From JABSSA01 sp039960995 (lineage in GTDB: Bacteria > Pseudomonadota > Alphaproteobacteria > Rhodobacterales > Rhodobacteraceae): DNA of 64,000 nucleotides. The translations under genes were made by a program, and so were the position numbers. Below, piece by piece: positions 18,654 to 28,400 of the stretch. Under the pieces are notes generated by a model. It was given only the letters and a program-made list of their open reading frames with translations, had not been told where the DNA came from and ran no database searches. Numbering within the stretch: the stretch's first letter is position 1; every line of letters starts with the position of its first letter. The stretch covers positions 19,565 through 83,564 of the forward strand of contig JBDVKF010000063.1 of NCBI GenBank assembly GCA_039960995.1, in the 5' to 3' direction.

Positions 18654-19645
18654 TCTCTTATCCTCAACCGATCCATAATGCGTGGCTTCCCATATGCGCG
18701 GTCAATCAATTGCGGCGCAAGCCTATCCGGCGCCTGTTGCATGGCCATCCCTTGGTTATCTTTAACAGCAAGGATGGACCAGCGGTATTGCAAGATCGCT
18801 GCCCGCATCGGAACGTGCCTCTGTCCAATGGATTTGTTCAAGACGGCGCGATTGTCTGCCCCTATCACGGATGGGCCTTCCAAGCTGACGGAACCTGCAG
18901 CGCATTGCCCGGATCAGAACCGACGGCGGAGCATTGTGCTCAGGCTTTGCCTGTGCGGATCGAAAATGGTCTGGTGTTCACAAATATTGGATCATCACCG
19001 CGTGATTTCATTCCCTTGCCCTCCCCTGCAAATGACGCTGACTTTGATCACCATGTTTGGCCGACTCAATACCGTGGCAGTCTGATTGATGGCATGGAAA
19101 ACTTGCTTGACCCCGCCCATCCTCACTTGATGCACCCACGCATCGTTGGTCGCAATCCAACGCGGGTCCGTGTCGAAGTGGAACGCGTTATTCACGAAAC
19201 CTATGTCGAATGCACCTATCACGAGGCTGAGCGTCGGCGTGGATGGCTGCCTGCATTGCTTGAAGGGCAAAGGCTTCAGGGGGTTGGTCGGTTTTTCGGT
19301 CCGACAACATGTCAATTGGGCTTCATCGGCAAAGACGGCCCAAAACTGTTCATTACGGCAGTCTATTCGCCACAAACCTTGGATGACGTGCAGGCATTTG
19401 CAATATTTTCCACACCCAAAGGGCGATTACCCGCATGGCTAAAGGGGCGTGCAATGGTGATGTTCCATGATCAGATCATTCGACAAGATCAAGAAATGAT
19501 TAAGGCTCAGTTGGACAATCTGCGCGCGTTTGGTGCACCGAAATACAAGCAAGGCCCGCTGGATTTCATGAAACCGTCGATGGTTAAATTGATGCAGGGC
19601 GAAACATTGACACCCAAGCGTGAAACATTTTCTTGCCGGTTGTAA
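18650..19645 (+). CDS. Rieske non-heme iron oxygenase
   Basis: A 331-aa Rieske-type oxygenase. The [2Fe-2S] ligands are in CPHRNVPLSNG and CPYHGW (about residues 50-76). The mononuclear iron site is suggested by ENLLDPAHPHLMH (about residues 148-160), with Asp and two His residues. The short length fits single-component-like demethylase or hydroxylase oxygenases rather than large aromatic dioxygenases. The start is TTG at 18650, overlapping the previous stop by 4 bp, with AGAGG 8 nt upstream. The electron-donating reductase is not in the window. Its neighbours suggest hydroxylation or demethylation of the product built by the two upstream enzymes. Confidence 0.87.
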   Translation: MISYPQPIHNAWLPICAVNQLRRKPIRRLLHGHPLVIFNSKDGPAVLQDRCPHRNVPLSNGFVQDGAIVCPYHGWAFQADGTCSALPGSEPTAEHCAQALPVRIENGLVFTNIGSSPRDFIPLPSPANDADFDHHVWPTQYRGSLIDGMENLLDPAHPHLMHPRIVGRNPTRVRVEVERVIHETYVECTYHEAERRRGWLPALLEGQRLQGVGRFFGPTTCQLGFIGKDGPKLFITAVYSPQTLDDVQAFAIFSTPKGRLPAWLKGRAMVMFHDQIIRQDQEMIKAQLDNLRAFGAPKYKQGPLDFMKPSMVKLMQGETLTPKRETFSCRL

Positions 19646-19818
19646 CGCAAAAATCTGCGCATGTATCCGTTCAGCTTAGAGGTTTGAAATATCCATGCAG
19701 AGGCATTAACTTTCACTGCCCCGACGCCCAAGCTTTGACAAAAAGAAGACTTGTACAAATCTGAGCGGTAGCCAAAAAATACAGCTTTGAGAAAAGAACA
19801 CAAAGGTTCCAACCGGCT

Positions 19819-20508
19819 TTAATCTTCAAAGAAGTCTGGGTAATTTTGGGAAGCTGTGGCCAGTGTTGCGTCAAGATGTTGAAGGTGAATTCGTGTTCGT
19901 TGAACGGCCTTTTCTTCGTCACCGTTGCGAATAGACTCGAATATTCCACTATGGCCTTCAAGGACTTCTAACATTCCCGTAGCGTCGGCCAGTTCAAGGG
20001 TACAGGCGCGATCGGTGTGGGCCTTGTTTTCAGAAATTGTCTTGAACGCATACAAGCGATCGGCCGCTATACAGATCAACTTGTGAAACTCATAATCCAA
20101 AGATTTCATCAATTCCGCATTCAAAGCATCTAACGCCAACTGTTGCTGGTTCAGGTTATCTTGAATGAGGTCAAAATGCTCTTGCGTCGCATTTTTGCAG
20201 GCGACGCGGACAATCTCCACTTCCACTGCAGCTCTGATGAAACGCGTATTGCGCAGCCCTGCATGGGATATTTTCCGGACGCGCGTTGCCCTTTGCGGCC
20301 GAATTTCAAGCAAGTCCAAGTCACCCAGCCGCATAAAGGCTTCGCGCACAGGCTGGCGCGAAACGTTACAGGCTTTCGCAACTTCAACTTCCGAAATTTT
20401 CGAACCAGGCAGCAACCGCATTGAGATTATATCAGCATTCAACTTGCGGAAAATTTCTTCCGCTGTCGTCATCCGCTTTGGGTCTACAGCTCTTTGGAGT
20501 GCGATCAT
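19819..20508 (-). CDS. GntR-family (FCD) transcriptional regulator
   Basis: A 229-aa repressor or activator with an N-terminal winged helix-turn-helix (ISEVEVAKACNVSRQPVREAF, about residues 37-57) and an all-helical FCD ligand-binding domain (from about residue 85) in which His residues such as those in EFHKLI and EGHSGI would bind a metal. FCD regulators commonly sense small organic acids. It is divergent from the TRAP transporter genes with a 247-bp gap, so it probably controls them. I find no clean TNGTNNNACNA operator; TTGTCTTGACGA at 20648-20659 is close but has a 4-nt spacer. Confidence 0.88.
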   Translation of the reverse strand: MIALQRAVDPKRMTTAEEIFRKLNADIISMRLLPGSKISEVEVAKACNVSRQPVREAFMRLGDLDLLEIRPQRATRVRKISHAGLRNTRFIRAAVEVEIVRVACKNATQEHFDLIQDNLNQQQLALDALNAELMKSLDYEFHKLICIAADRLYAFKTISENKAHTDRACTLELADATGMLEVLEGHSGIFESIRNGDEEKAVQRTRIHLQHLDATLATASQNYPDFFED

Positions 20509-20755
20509 TCTTTTTCCGATACCTGACTGATCCGACTTCGATTACTGCTGCGTTAGTCCATCAAAAGTAGAACTCGCGCAGAAAAATTACAGACATATTG
20601 GTTAGCAACAAGCAATACACAGATTCGCGTACCATACTAGTCAGCATTTGTCTTGACGAACACGATTAACCCGGTTTATCTCGAACCAGATTTGCATGGA
20701 ATCTGACCGCCCTGACTTATCGACGGGCGCGAAACGACAAATTGGGAGGACTACT

Positions 20756-21772
20756 ATGACAATTTTTAACACCACTGCGAAAAAGGCAGCCCACCTGACA
20801 AAAAGCTTGGCGCTGATTGCTGGTATCAGCGCAATTTCAATGACTGCGGCTTATGCACAAGACATCGCATTGCGTGGCGCTAGCTTGTTTGACGAAGAAC
20901 ATGCTTACACAAAAACACTGCGGAAATTTGAAGAGCTTGTTGGCGCAAACTACGACGGAAACGTTTCGTTCGAAATCAGCCTGAATGGCGAACTTGGCGA
21001 CGAAAGTGACTTTGTCACGTTCTTGCAGCAAGGCGTTGCGATTGACTATGCCATCATGGCGCCGTCAAACATGGCCGTTTTCGCACCATCGATCCCACTG
21101 ATGGACATGCCATTCTTGTTCCGCGATCTGGAGCATTGGAATACAGCATTGTCCAGCGGCGTGATGGCCCCGCTTGAAGCTGAGCTTCTCGAAAAAGCAA
21201 GCATCCGCGTCATTGGTTATGCAGGTGGCGGTGTTCGTAACCTCGCATCAGCAGAGCCGATTGGTAACATCGACGAGCTGACAGGTCACAAAATGCGGGT
21301 GATGGGCGCGCCAATCCAAGCGCAAATCTTCAACGCACTTCAGGCCGCTCCTTCCGCGATTGCGTATAACGAAGTCTATAACGCGATCCAAACTGGTGTT
21401 ATCGCTGGCTTTGAAAACGAAGCTGCGTCTATCCAGAACCTCAAGTTCTATGAAGTTGCACCACATATCACATTGACTAAGCACGCAATCACTGTGCGTC
21501 CGATTGTGATGGCGGAAAAAACGTTCAGCAAACTGCCAGCAGACTTGCAGACTGCAATTCTTGCCGCAGGTAAAGATGCAGGTGCGTTTGGTCGCGATCT
21601 TGAAAGCAGCCAAGACGGTGAAAAAATGCAGGAAATGATCGACGCAGGTCAGGTCCAAGTGCAGGAATTTGCTGGTCGTGAAAAACTGCTTGAGATGGTG
21701 ATCCCAGTGCAAGACGCATACGCTGCTGAACTGGGCGCGTCTGAACTTCTTGAAGCAATCCGCGCCAAGTAA
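20756..21772 (+). CDS. dctP: TRAP transporter substrate-binding protein (DctP type)
   Basis: A 338-aa periplasmic binding protein. The signal peptide covers about residues 1-33 (hydrophobic SLALIAGISAISMTAAYA). The DctP fold is seen in ELTGHKMRVMGAPIQAQIFNAL, where the Arg that clamps a carboxylate ligand lies, and in IQTGVIAGFENEAASI. Start at 20756 follows GGGAGG. It delivers an organic acid to the DctQM permease. The substrate is unknown; C4-dicarboxylates, keto acids and sugar acids are all possible. A strong hairpin follows the gene, as is common where the binding protein must be made in excess. Confidence 0.92.
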   Translation: MTIFNTTAKKAAHLTKSLALIAGISAISMTAAYAQDIALRGASLFDEEHAYTKTLRKFEELVGANYDGNVSFEISLNGELGDESDFVTFLQQGVAIDYAIMAPSNMAVFAPSIPLMDMPFLFRDLEHWNTALSSGVMAPLEAELLEKASIRVIGYAGGGVRNLASAEPIGNIDELTGHKMRVMGAPIQAQIFNALQAAPSAIAYNEVYNAIQTGVIAGFENEAASIQNLKFYEVAPHITLTKHAITVRPIVMAEKTFSKLPADLQTAILAAGKDAGAFGRDLESSQDGEKMQEMIDAGQVQVQEFAGREKLLEMVIPVQDAYAAELGASELLEAIRAK

Positions 21773-21789
21773 GGCCTTTTGAAACTTCG

Positions 21790-21818
21790 TCCACCGGCGC
21801 AAATTTTGTGCCGGTGGA
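21790..21818 (+). promoter_or_regulatory. dctP-dctQ intergenic hairpin
   Basis: TCCACCGGC (21790-21798) pairs with GCCGGTGGA (21810-21818), and the stem extends inward with one G-U pair. There is no T-run. It likely protects the dctP message from 3' degradation so that binding protein exceeds permease. Confidence 0.6.
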
Positions 21819-21842
21819 TGCTCACCGTATCGGCGCATTACA

Positions 21843-22337
21843 ATGTTTGAACGTATCCTCGAGACTTTCTGCAACGGACTGCGCTTGCTGTTGGGCACTC
21901 TGATCGCGGTTCTCGCCATCCCGGTTGGTATGCAAGTCCTTGCCCGCTATACCGGAATTATCCCCGTCTATTTGTGGACCGAAGAGTTGGCGACCTTCAT
22001 CTTTGTCTGGGCCGTCATGGTCGGCGCGACCGTCGCTGTTTGGGAAGGGACGCATTTTGATGTGCGCGTTATACCCGATGCGAAACGCCCCTTATTGAAA
22101 TTCCTTCAAAATGGTTTTGTTCTGGTGATGATCACAGGATTTGCAGCTATTTTTGCAATTTATGGCATCGAATACGCCAAATTTGGTTACATCCAGAACT
22201 CTCCTATGATGCGCGCTAATATGCTAATTACCCATGTATCGGTACCAATTGCAGGCGCGCTTTGGACCCTCTTTGCTGGGTTCCGCCTTTACCAATCGTT
22301 CGTCACTTACCGCACAACGTTGAAAGAGGCGTCATGA
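21843..22337 (+). CDS. dctQ: TRAP transporter small permease (DctQ type)
   Basis: A 164-aa inner-membrane protein with four hydrophobic segments (about residues 12-34, 45-63, 85-107, 127-148) and the DctQ mark WTEELATFIFVWAVMVGA in the second. It joins the large permease to form the sodium-driven transporter. The stop codon overlaps the dctM start by 4 bp (ATGA), so the two proteins are translationally coupled. Confidence 0.92.
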   Translation: MFERILETFCNGLRLLLGTLIAVLAIPVGMQVLARYTGIIPVYLWTEELATFIFVWAVMVGATVAVWEGTHFDVRVIPDAKRPLLKFLQNGFVLVMITGFAAIFAIYGIEYAKFGYIQNSPMMRANMLITHVSVPIAGALWTLFAGFRLYQSFVTYRTTLKEAS

Positions 22338-23644
22338 TTGTATCTACTGGTCTCGCCTGCACCATTCTTGTCGGTGCATTCATTTTGCTGGTCGTCCTCC
22401 GGATTCCAGTCGCTTTTGCCCTTGGTCTTGCAACAATACCGATTGTTGTCATGGATATACGTCTGACCCCATTCATTGTTCTGGATCGGATGTTCCAATC
22501 CTACAGCTCATTCATTCTGCTCGCGGTTCCTTTCTTTTTGCTGGCCGCAAATTTGATGAATTCGGGCAAGATTACCGACAAGCTGATTGAACTCGCGCGC
22601 GTCCTTACCGGATGGATGCCCGGCGGGCTTGGACACGTCAACGTCGCTGTTTCGATGCTGTTTGCTGGCATCTCTGGCTCGTCCACTGCGGATGCAGCCG
22701 GGTGCGGCAAGATCTTAATCCCTGCCATGGTGAAGGAAGGGTATGACACGCGGTTTGCCGTCGCTATTACAGCATGTTCATCGGTTATGGGTGTCATCAT
22801 TCCCCCCTCGATCCTGATGATCGTCTGGGGTGGCGTCATGCAAACCTCTGTTGGGGCGTTGTTCCTTGCCGGTGCCACACCGGGCATCATGATCGGACTT
22901 GCTTTGATGGGGACCGTTTATGGGTATGCCAAAGTGTATGGATACCCGACCATCGGGACACCGACGCTTTGCGATCTTTGGAACGCCTTCAAAAGCGCAT
23001 TCCTCGCGCTGCTGACCCCCGTCTTGGTTGTCGGTGGCATTGTTGGCGGTATCGTCACGCCGACCGAAAGCGCAATCATTGCGGCTGGGTATTCGCTGAT
23101 CTTGGGAATGTTTGTCTATCGTACGGTGACGGTTCGCGATTTGAGACACATCTTTTACGACACAGGCCGATTTGCCTCGATCTCGCTTTTCGCGATTGGA
23201 ACGGCTTCGGCCTTTGGGTGGCTGCTGGCCTTTTACAAAGTCCCGGCTTTGATCGTTGGTCTGATTGTCGATCTGCAATTGGGATCTTTTGGAACAGCAT
23301 TGATCATCGCAGGGCTCTTTTTGTTCTTTGGGCTATTCATTGATGCGATCCCGACAATCATTATTTTGGGAACCGTTCTGTTGCCTGTCGCGCAGGCCGC
23401 GGACATTCATCCAACCGTTTTCGCGATTATCGGTATCATCTCGCTAGCTTTTGGCCTTGTAACTCCCCCATATGGTCTGTGTTTGCTGATTTCGGCGGCC
23501 ATCGGAGGCGTCAACGTTGTGCAAGTGATGCGCGACGTTGCGATCATCCTTTTGCCAATGCTGCTTATCCTGCTGATGGTCATTCTGTTCCCTGAAATCG
23601 CTTTGTGGCTTCCACGCCTTCTGATGTCGAGCACGTTCCAATAA
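22334..23644 (+). CDS. dctM: TRAP transporter large permease (DctM type)
   Basis: A 436-aa permease with about twelve transmembrane segments, in two inverted repeats as in the ion-transporter superfamily. Typical DctM stretches are the VAVSMLFAGISGSSTADAAG loop and the IPPSILMIVWG segment, which carry the substrate and Na+ sites. The ATG at 22334 overlaps the dctQ stop. It is the last gene of the operon; a GC-rich hairpin lies just downstream. The only nearby regulator is the divergent GntR gene. Confidence 0.93.
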   Translation: MIVSTGLACTILVGAFILLVVLRIPVAFALGLATIPIVVMDIRLTPFIVLDRMFQSYSSFILLAVPFFLLAANLMNSGKITDKLIELARVLTGWMPGGLGHVNVAVSMLFAGISGSSTADAAGCGKILIPAMVKEGYDTRFAVAITACSSVMGVIIPPSILMIVWGGVMQTSVGALFLAGATPGIMIGLALMGTVYGYAKVYGYPTIGTPTLCDLWNAFKSAFLALLTPVLVVGGIVGGIVTPTESAIIAAGYSLILGMFVYRTVTVRDLRHIFYDTGRFASISLFAIGTASAFGWLLAFYKVPALIVGLIVDLQLGSFGTALIIAGLFLFFGLFIDAIPTIIILGTVLLPVAQAADIHPTVFAIIGIISLAFGLVTPPYGLCLLISAAIGGVNVVQVMRDVAIILLPMLLILLMVILFPEIALWLPRLLMSSTFQ

Positions 23645-23656
23645 AGCCAATAACAA

Positions 23657-23695
23657 TTGGCGGGCGCGCGATATAAACTCAATCGTGCGTGCCAA
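23657..23695 (+). terminator. Hairpin after dctM
   Basis: TTGGC at 23657 pairs with GCCAA ending at 23695, with further imperfect pairing (GCGCGAT with ATCGTGC) inside. It begins 13 nt after the dctM stop. No clear T-tract follows, so its terminator role is tentative. Confidence 0.4.
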
Positions 23696-23781
23696 CTGCC
23701 TAACTACGAGCGGCAGCGTACAAGCGCTTCTGGGCAATCTATGAGTTTAGTTCTGGAGAGTTACGTTGCTGTACTTTTCGG

Positions 23782-24054
23782 TCAAGACTTTTCATTCACC
23801 GAGAGGTCTGGTGAGTATGCGACTGCTTTTGCTTTTTGCCTACGCGTAAGAGGCGCAATTTCTTCCATTCGTAGATCAACAATGACCTTAGCAACGATAT
23901 CTAAAGCTCTTTCGCGGATGTCGATCAATTTAGTAATGCTTTGACCATGCTTTCGTGAGGTAAATAGTACCGGTCGCTCAGGAAACAATTCAGAACGGAC
24001 CTTCTCCATCGATGCAGCCGTTGTATTACCAACTTTTACCCAAAGTAAGCTCAC
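23782..24054 (-). CDS. Small orphan reading frame, possibly a gene remnant
   Basis: A 90-codon frame with a GTG start. It fills much of a 516-bp gap between dctM and tRNA-Leu. The open frame continues upstream for about 28 codons with no start codon until a TAA, which suggests a decayed 5' end. The opening LLWVKVGNTTAASMEKV faintly recalls the PAPS-loop region of sulfotransferases (PKTGTTS-like), but the key residues differ. I cannot assign a function. The rest of the gap (23696-23781 and 24055-24160) shows nothing else. Being next to a tRNA gene, it could be the trace of an old integration. Confidence 0.3.
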   Translation of the reverse strand: MSLLWVKVGNTTAASMEKVRSELFPERPVLFTSRKHGQSITKLIDIRERALDIVAKVIVDLRMEEIAPLTRRQKAKAVAYSPDLSVNEKS

Positions 24055-24160
24055 GTGCTTAGGAATCAGAAGAACAGCGAACCAGCGTCGCTCTAAGGGT
24101 GGATAATATTCGCGTAAATTACTAATTATTTCTTACATTCAGTATCTTAAAGAAGATTTT

Positions 24161-24246
24161 TGGTGCGGGCGGTGGGACTCGAACCCACACGGGCATACGC
24201 CCTCCAGATTTTAAGTCTGGTATGTCTACCATTCCATCACGCCCGC
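24161..24246 (-). tRNA. tRNA-Leu (anticodon UAA)
   Basis: An 86-nt tRNA with encoded CCA. The acceptor stem is GCGGGCG with CGCCCGC, the anticodon stem CCAGA/TCTGG encloses the loop CTTAAAA (anticodon TAA), a long variable arm is formed by GGGCG...CGCCC-type pairing as expected for tRNA-Leu, and the T arm is GTGGG-TTCGAGT-CCCAC. Confidence 0.95.
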
Positions 24247-24311
24247 ACGCGCAATACTCTTGTCCTAAGCATCTGTGCCCCGACGCTCAAGCCCCTAAGC
24301 GTATCGCTGGC

Positions 24312-24866
24312 TCAGATATCTTCGCCTATGGGACCTAAGGGCGCACCTTTTTCCAGCAATGCACGTTCAGACAGCCAAGGATTGTTCTTTACAGCGGCAA
24401 GCAATTGTTCACGCGCTTCTTCCAGTCGTCCTAGATTCATTAGGGTCAACGCGCGCCCTGATTGAGCGGCGACGTGATTTGGCAGCAATGCCAACGCTTT
24501 ATCGAGATCGATCAACGCTTGAGGAAAATCTTCGCGAAGAAAACTAACGAAAGCGCGTTGGTTATATCCTTCGGCATAGTTGGGACAGTAATCCACCAAG
24601 GACGCAAAGTCCTCAAATGCCCCCGCAAAATTGAAACTGCGTCGTTTGGACATACCGCTGTCTAAAACCTGTTGGGCGGCTTCATCCGGTGCACGCAACC
24701 ACACTTCCCACATCTTGTTTGATACAATCCGGCCTTCGTTTTCATTCGCAGCCCCGCGTGCCTCTTCAAAGAGACTTCGTATCTCGGCAGAATGGTCCGC
24801 GACGTCAGGACAGAATTCGGCAGCGGCAGGACTTGCAAGGCAAGTAATCAAAAAGAGTTTACGCAT
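24312..24866 (-). CDS. Exported tetratricopeptide-repeat protein
   Basis: A 184-aa protein with a signal peptide (RKLFLITCLASPAAAEF, cleavage near residue 17) and two or three TPR units in the C-terminal two-thirds: FNFAGAFEDFASLVDYCP, REDFPQALIDLDKALALLP and GRLEEAREQLLAAVKNNP. It is probably a periplasmic protein-interaction module. Start at 24866 is chosen because the signal peptide begins there. It lies 30 bp downstream of putR on the same strand and could be co-transcribed; a role in proline metabolism is not implied. Confidence 0.8.
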   Translation of the reverse strand: MRKLFLITCLASPAAAEFCPDVADHSAEIRSLFEEARGAANENEGRIVSNKMWEVWLRAPDEAAQQVLDSGMSKRRSFNFAGAFEDFASLVDYCPNYAEGYNQRAFVSFLREDFPQALIDLDKALALLPNHVAAQSGRALTLMNLGRLEEAREQLLAAVKNNPWLSERALLEKGAPLGPIGEDI

Positions 24867-24896
24867 CGTCAAATGGTGGCACACAGAACTGACAGG

Positions 24897-25403
24897 TCAA
24901 GTGACTTCGGCCAAAACCACTTCTTTCACCGCCTCCATAACAACGTAGGTCGATGTCGCGGCCACATGTGGCAACGCCGAAACAACATCCCCCAATACTG
25001 CACGATATTGTTGCATATTCTGCGTTCTGATCTTGAGGAGATAATCAAAGTTGCCGGCAATCATGTGAGCCTGTTCAACTTCGGGCACTTTCACAACCGC
25101 AGCATTAAATGCGTCCAGGGCAGATTCTCGAGTGTCGGACAATTTTACTTCGACAAAAGCGACATGATCCAGCCCCAATGAAATTGGGTCCACAAGCGCG
25201 CAATAGCCTCGGATCACTCCGTTTGCCTCAAGTCGGCGCAAGCGCGACTGAGTTGGAGATTTTGACAACCCGATGCGCACGGCCAAGTCAGTGATCGACA
25301 TCCGTCCATCTTCTGCGAGCCCTCGCAGAATCGCATGATCAAAGCGATCCAAGTCTATATAACCATTCTTCCCGTCAGCTGGGCTTATTTCAGTCTCTTT
25401 CAC
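24897..25403 (-). CDS. putR: Lrp/AsnC-family regulator, likely PutR
   Basis: A 168-aa Lrp-type regulator: an N-terminal helix-turn-helix (MSITDLAVRIGLSKSPTQSRLRRL region, about residues 33-56) and a C-terminal RAM ligand-binding domain (from about 75; GNFDYLLKIRTQNMQQY). It is divergent from putA with only 74 bp between the two starts. In alphaproteobacteria, Lrp-type PutR activates putA in response to proline, which suits a PutA that lacks its own DNA-binding domain. Confidence 0.88.
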   Translation of the reverse strand: MKETEISPADGKNGYIDLDRFDHAILRGLAEDGRMSITDLAVRIGLSKSPTQSRLRRLEANGVIRGYCALVDPISLGLDHVAFVEVKLSDTRESALDAFNAAVVKVPEVEQAHMIAGNFDYLLKIRTQNMQQYRAVLGDVVSALPHVAATSTYVVMEAVKEVVLAEVT

Positions 25404-25477
25404 TTCTAAAACTCCAAAATAGGAAACATTCTTTGACCCTTAACGTTTACAATAGGAAAAAAACAAGGGGATATGAC

Positions 25478-28400
25478 GTGACAAACATTGCGCACAGGAT
25501 CGATACCGCCACATACGCAGATCAAAGCAATGTGTTGAAATCCCTTTTAGACACTGCAGCACTGTCAACCGACGATCGTAATCAAATCGTTGAACACGCC
25601 ATTCGATTGGTGCGTGACATTCGCAATTCTGGACAGCCCGGAATGATGGAGGTCTTCCTTGCTGAATACGGCCTTTCGACTGACGAAGGCGTGTCCTTGA
25701 TGTGCTTGGCAGAGGCGCTTTTGCGGGTGCCGGATGCGGATACAATTGACGCATTGATCGAAGACAAAATTGCACCGTCTGACTGGCAACGCCATCTGGG
25801 ACGTTCGACATCATCGCTTGTGAATGCCTCAACCTGGGCCCTTATGCTGACAGGGCGCGTCTTAGAGCCGTCACAGCCCGGCCCTATTGGGCATTTACGA
25901 GGTGCGATCAAAAGATTGGGAGAACCCGTGATCCGGACGGCTGTTGGCCGGGCCATGAAAGAAATGGGTCGCCAATTTGTACTGGGCGAATCCATCGAAG
26001 ACGCGATCTCACGCGCAGAAGACGCGGAAAAGCAGGGCTACACCTACAGCTATGACATGTTGGGCGAAGCGGCTCTGACAGAAGACGATGCACGGCGTTA
26101 TCATCTGTCATATTCCCGCGCCATCAGCGCCATCGCCAAAGCGTGCAACGCGTCAGACATTCGCGAAAACCCCGGCATTTCTGTCAAACTTTCCGCCCTG
26201 CATCCACGATACGAGCGCGCCCAAGAGGCCGCGGTGATGCGGGATTTGGTGCCAAGCTTGCGCTCACTGGCTTTGATTGCGAAATCGGCAGGCATGGGGC
26301 TGAATGTTGATGCGGAAGAAGCGGACCGCCTATCCCTGTCTTTGCAAGTCATAGATGCAGTATTGTCTGAACCAGCGTTGGCAGGATGGGACGGGTTTGG
26401 AATTGTCGTCCAAGCCTATGGACCACGGGCCGGCCTTGTCATCGACGAAGTGTACGACATGGCGCAACGCTATGACCGACGCATCATGGTTCGATTGGTC
26501 AAAGGCGCGTATTGGGATACCGAAGTAAAAGCCGCCCAAGTTGCCGGTGCAGACGGGTTTCCCGTGTTCACGCAAAAGGCTGCGACGGATGTCAGCTACA
26601 TTGCGAATGCCCGCAAGTTGTTGAGCATGACAGATCGAATTTACCCGCAATTTGCGACCCACAATGCGCATACCGTTGCTGCAATCTTACACCTGGCCAA
26701 AGGACAATCCTACGAATTTCAACGCTTACATGGCATGGGCGATGTCTTGCATGATCTCGTGTTGCGCGGCGAAAAAACACGTTGCCGAATTTACGCACCG
26801 GTCGGCGCACATCGCGATCTGCTAGCCTATCTCGTCAGGCGGTTGTTGGAAAATGGAGCCAATTCCAGTTTTGTGAATCAGATCGTCGACGAAGACGTCC
26901 CCCCCGAGACTGTCGCGGCGGATCCGTTTGACACGCTTTTGGAACCTGCTCCGAACATCTCTCGTGGGCCAGATCTATTTCTGCCGGAGCGACCAAATTC
27001 AATCGGGTTTGATTTGTGGCACAGCCCAACCCTCGATCGCATTGAAAAGGGGCGCGCACCGTTCGCAGAAGCGAATTGGACTGCCGCGCCATTGCTTGCC
27101 CAAGCGACCAATAATGATGGCGAAACAATAGATATCCGCAACCCAGCAGACCCGACCGATCTGGTTGGCACTGTGAAAATTACGACACAAGCCGACGTTC
27201 AGACCGCATTCGACGCAGCGGAACCTTGGGGCGCATCCTCGAGCGAACGCGCAAGGGCGTTAAGTAGGGCAGCAGATCTGTACGAAGAGAATTATGGTTT
27301 GCTCTTTGCTTTGCTTGCGCGCGAAGCAGGGAAAACCCAACCTGATGCGGTCGCAGAACTGCGCGAGGCCGTGGATTTCTTGCGGTATTACGCGACCCAA
27401 GCCTCAGACGAACCAGCGGCCGGGAAATTTGTGTGCATTTCACCTTGGAATTTTCCGCTAGCAATTTTCACCGGACAAATTGCTGGTGCTCTGGTGTGCG
27501 GGAATGGCGTTTTGGCCAAACCCGCGGAACAAACTCCATTGATTGCAGATGCCGCCATTCGCATGCTGCATGATGCTGGCGTACCCAAAACCGCGCTGCA
27601 GCTTTTGCCCGGTGGTGGCGAAATTGGTGCCGCTCTAACGCGCAATCCTGGCGTAAACGGAGTAGCCTTTACAGGGTCCACCCAGACCGCGTTGCATATC
27701 CGCAAAGCGTTGGCTCAATTTGCAAAACCCGGTACACCGTTGATTGCCGAGACTGGCGGCCTGAACGCTATGATCGTCGATTCCACAGCGCTGCCTGAAC
27801 AGGCCGTCCGATCCGTGATCGAAAGCGCCTTTCAGTCTGCTGGTCAGCGCTGTTCAGCATTGCGCTGTCTCTATGTGCAAGAAGACATCGCCAAACCATT
27901 TGTCGAAATGCTGACAGGCGCGATGGATGCCTTGTCTGCGGGCAATCCTTGGGTCTTGGACACAGATGTCGGGCCTGTCATCGATGGAAAAGCCCAATCG
28001 GATATCAACGATTACTTGGGTTTGGCACATGACGATGGTCGCGTGATGCACACATGCCCCGTTCCAAGCGACGGTACTTTCATTTCGCCGACCTTGTTGC
28101 GTGTTGATGGCATCAAAGACCTGACCCACGAAGTATTTGGTCCTGTGCTGCACTTGGCAACCTTTCACGCGCAGGATCTTGATCAGATCATTACCGATAT
28201 CAATCAAACTGGATTTGGTCTGACCTTTGGCTTGCACACGCGGATTGATGATCGCGTTCAACACGTTACCGATCACATCATGGCGGGCAATGTGTACGTC
28301 AACCGAAATCAGATCAGCGCGATTGTTGGCAGTCAACCGTTTGGCGGAACTGGAATGTCTGGGACCGGACCAAAAGCTGGTGGACCCGATTATCTTCTAA

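Noticed and set aside
20648..20681. TTGACG at 20653 with a -10 near 20676 as the dctP promoter
   Set aside because: The -10 region (TTATCT) matches the consensus poorly; a start-site map would be needed.
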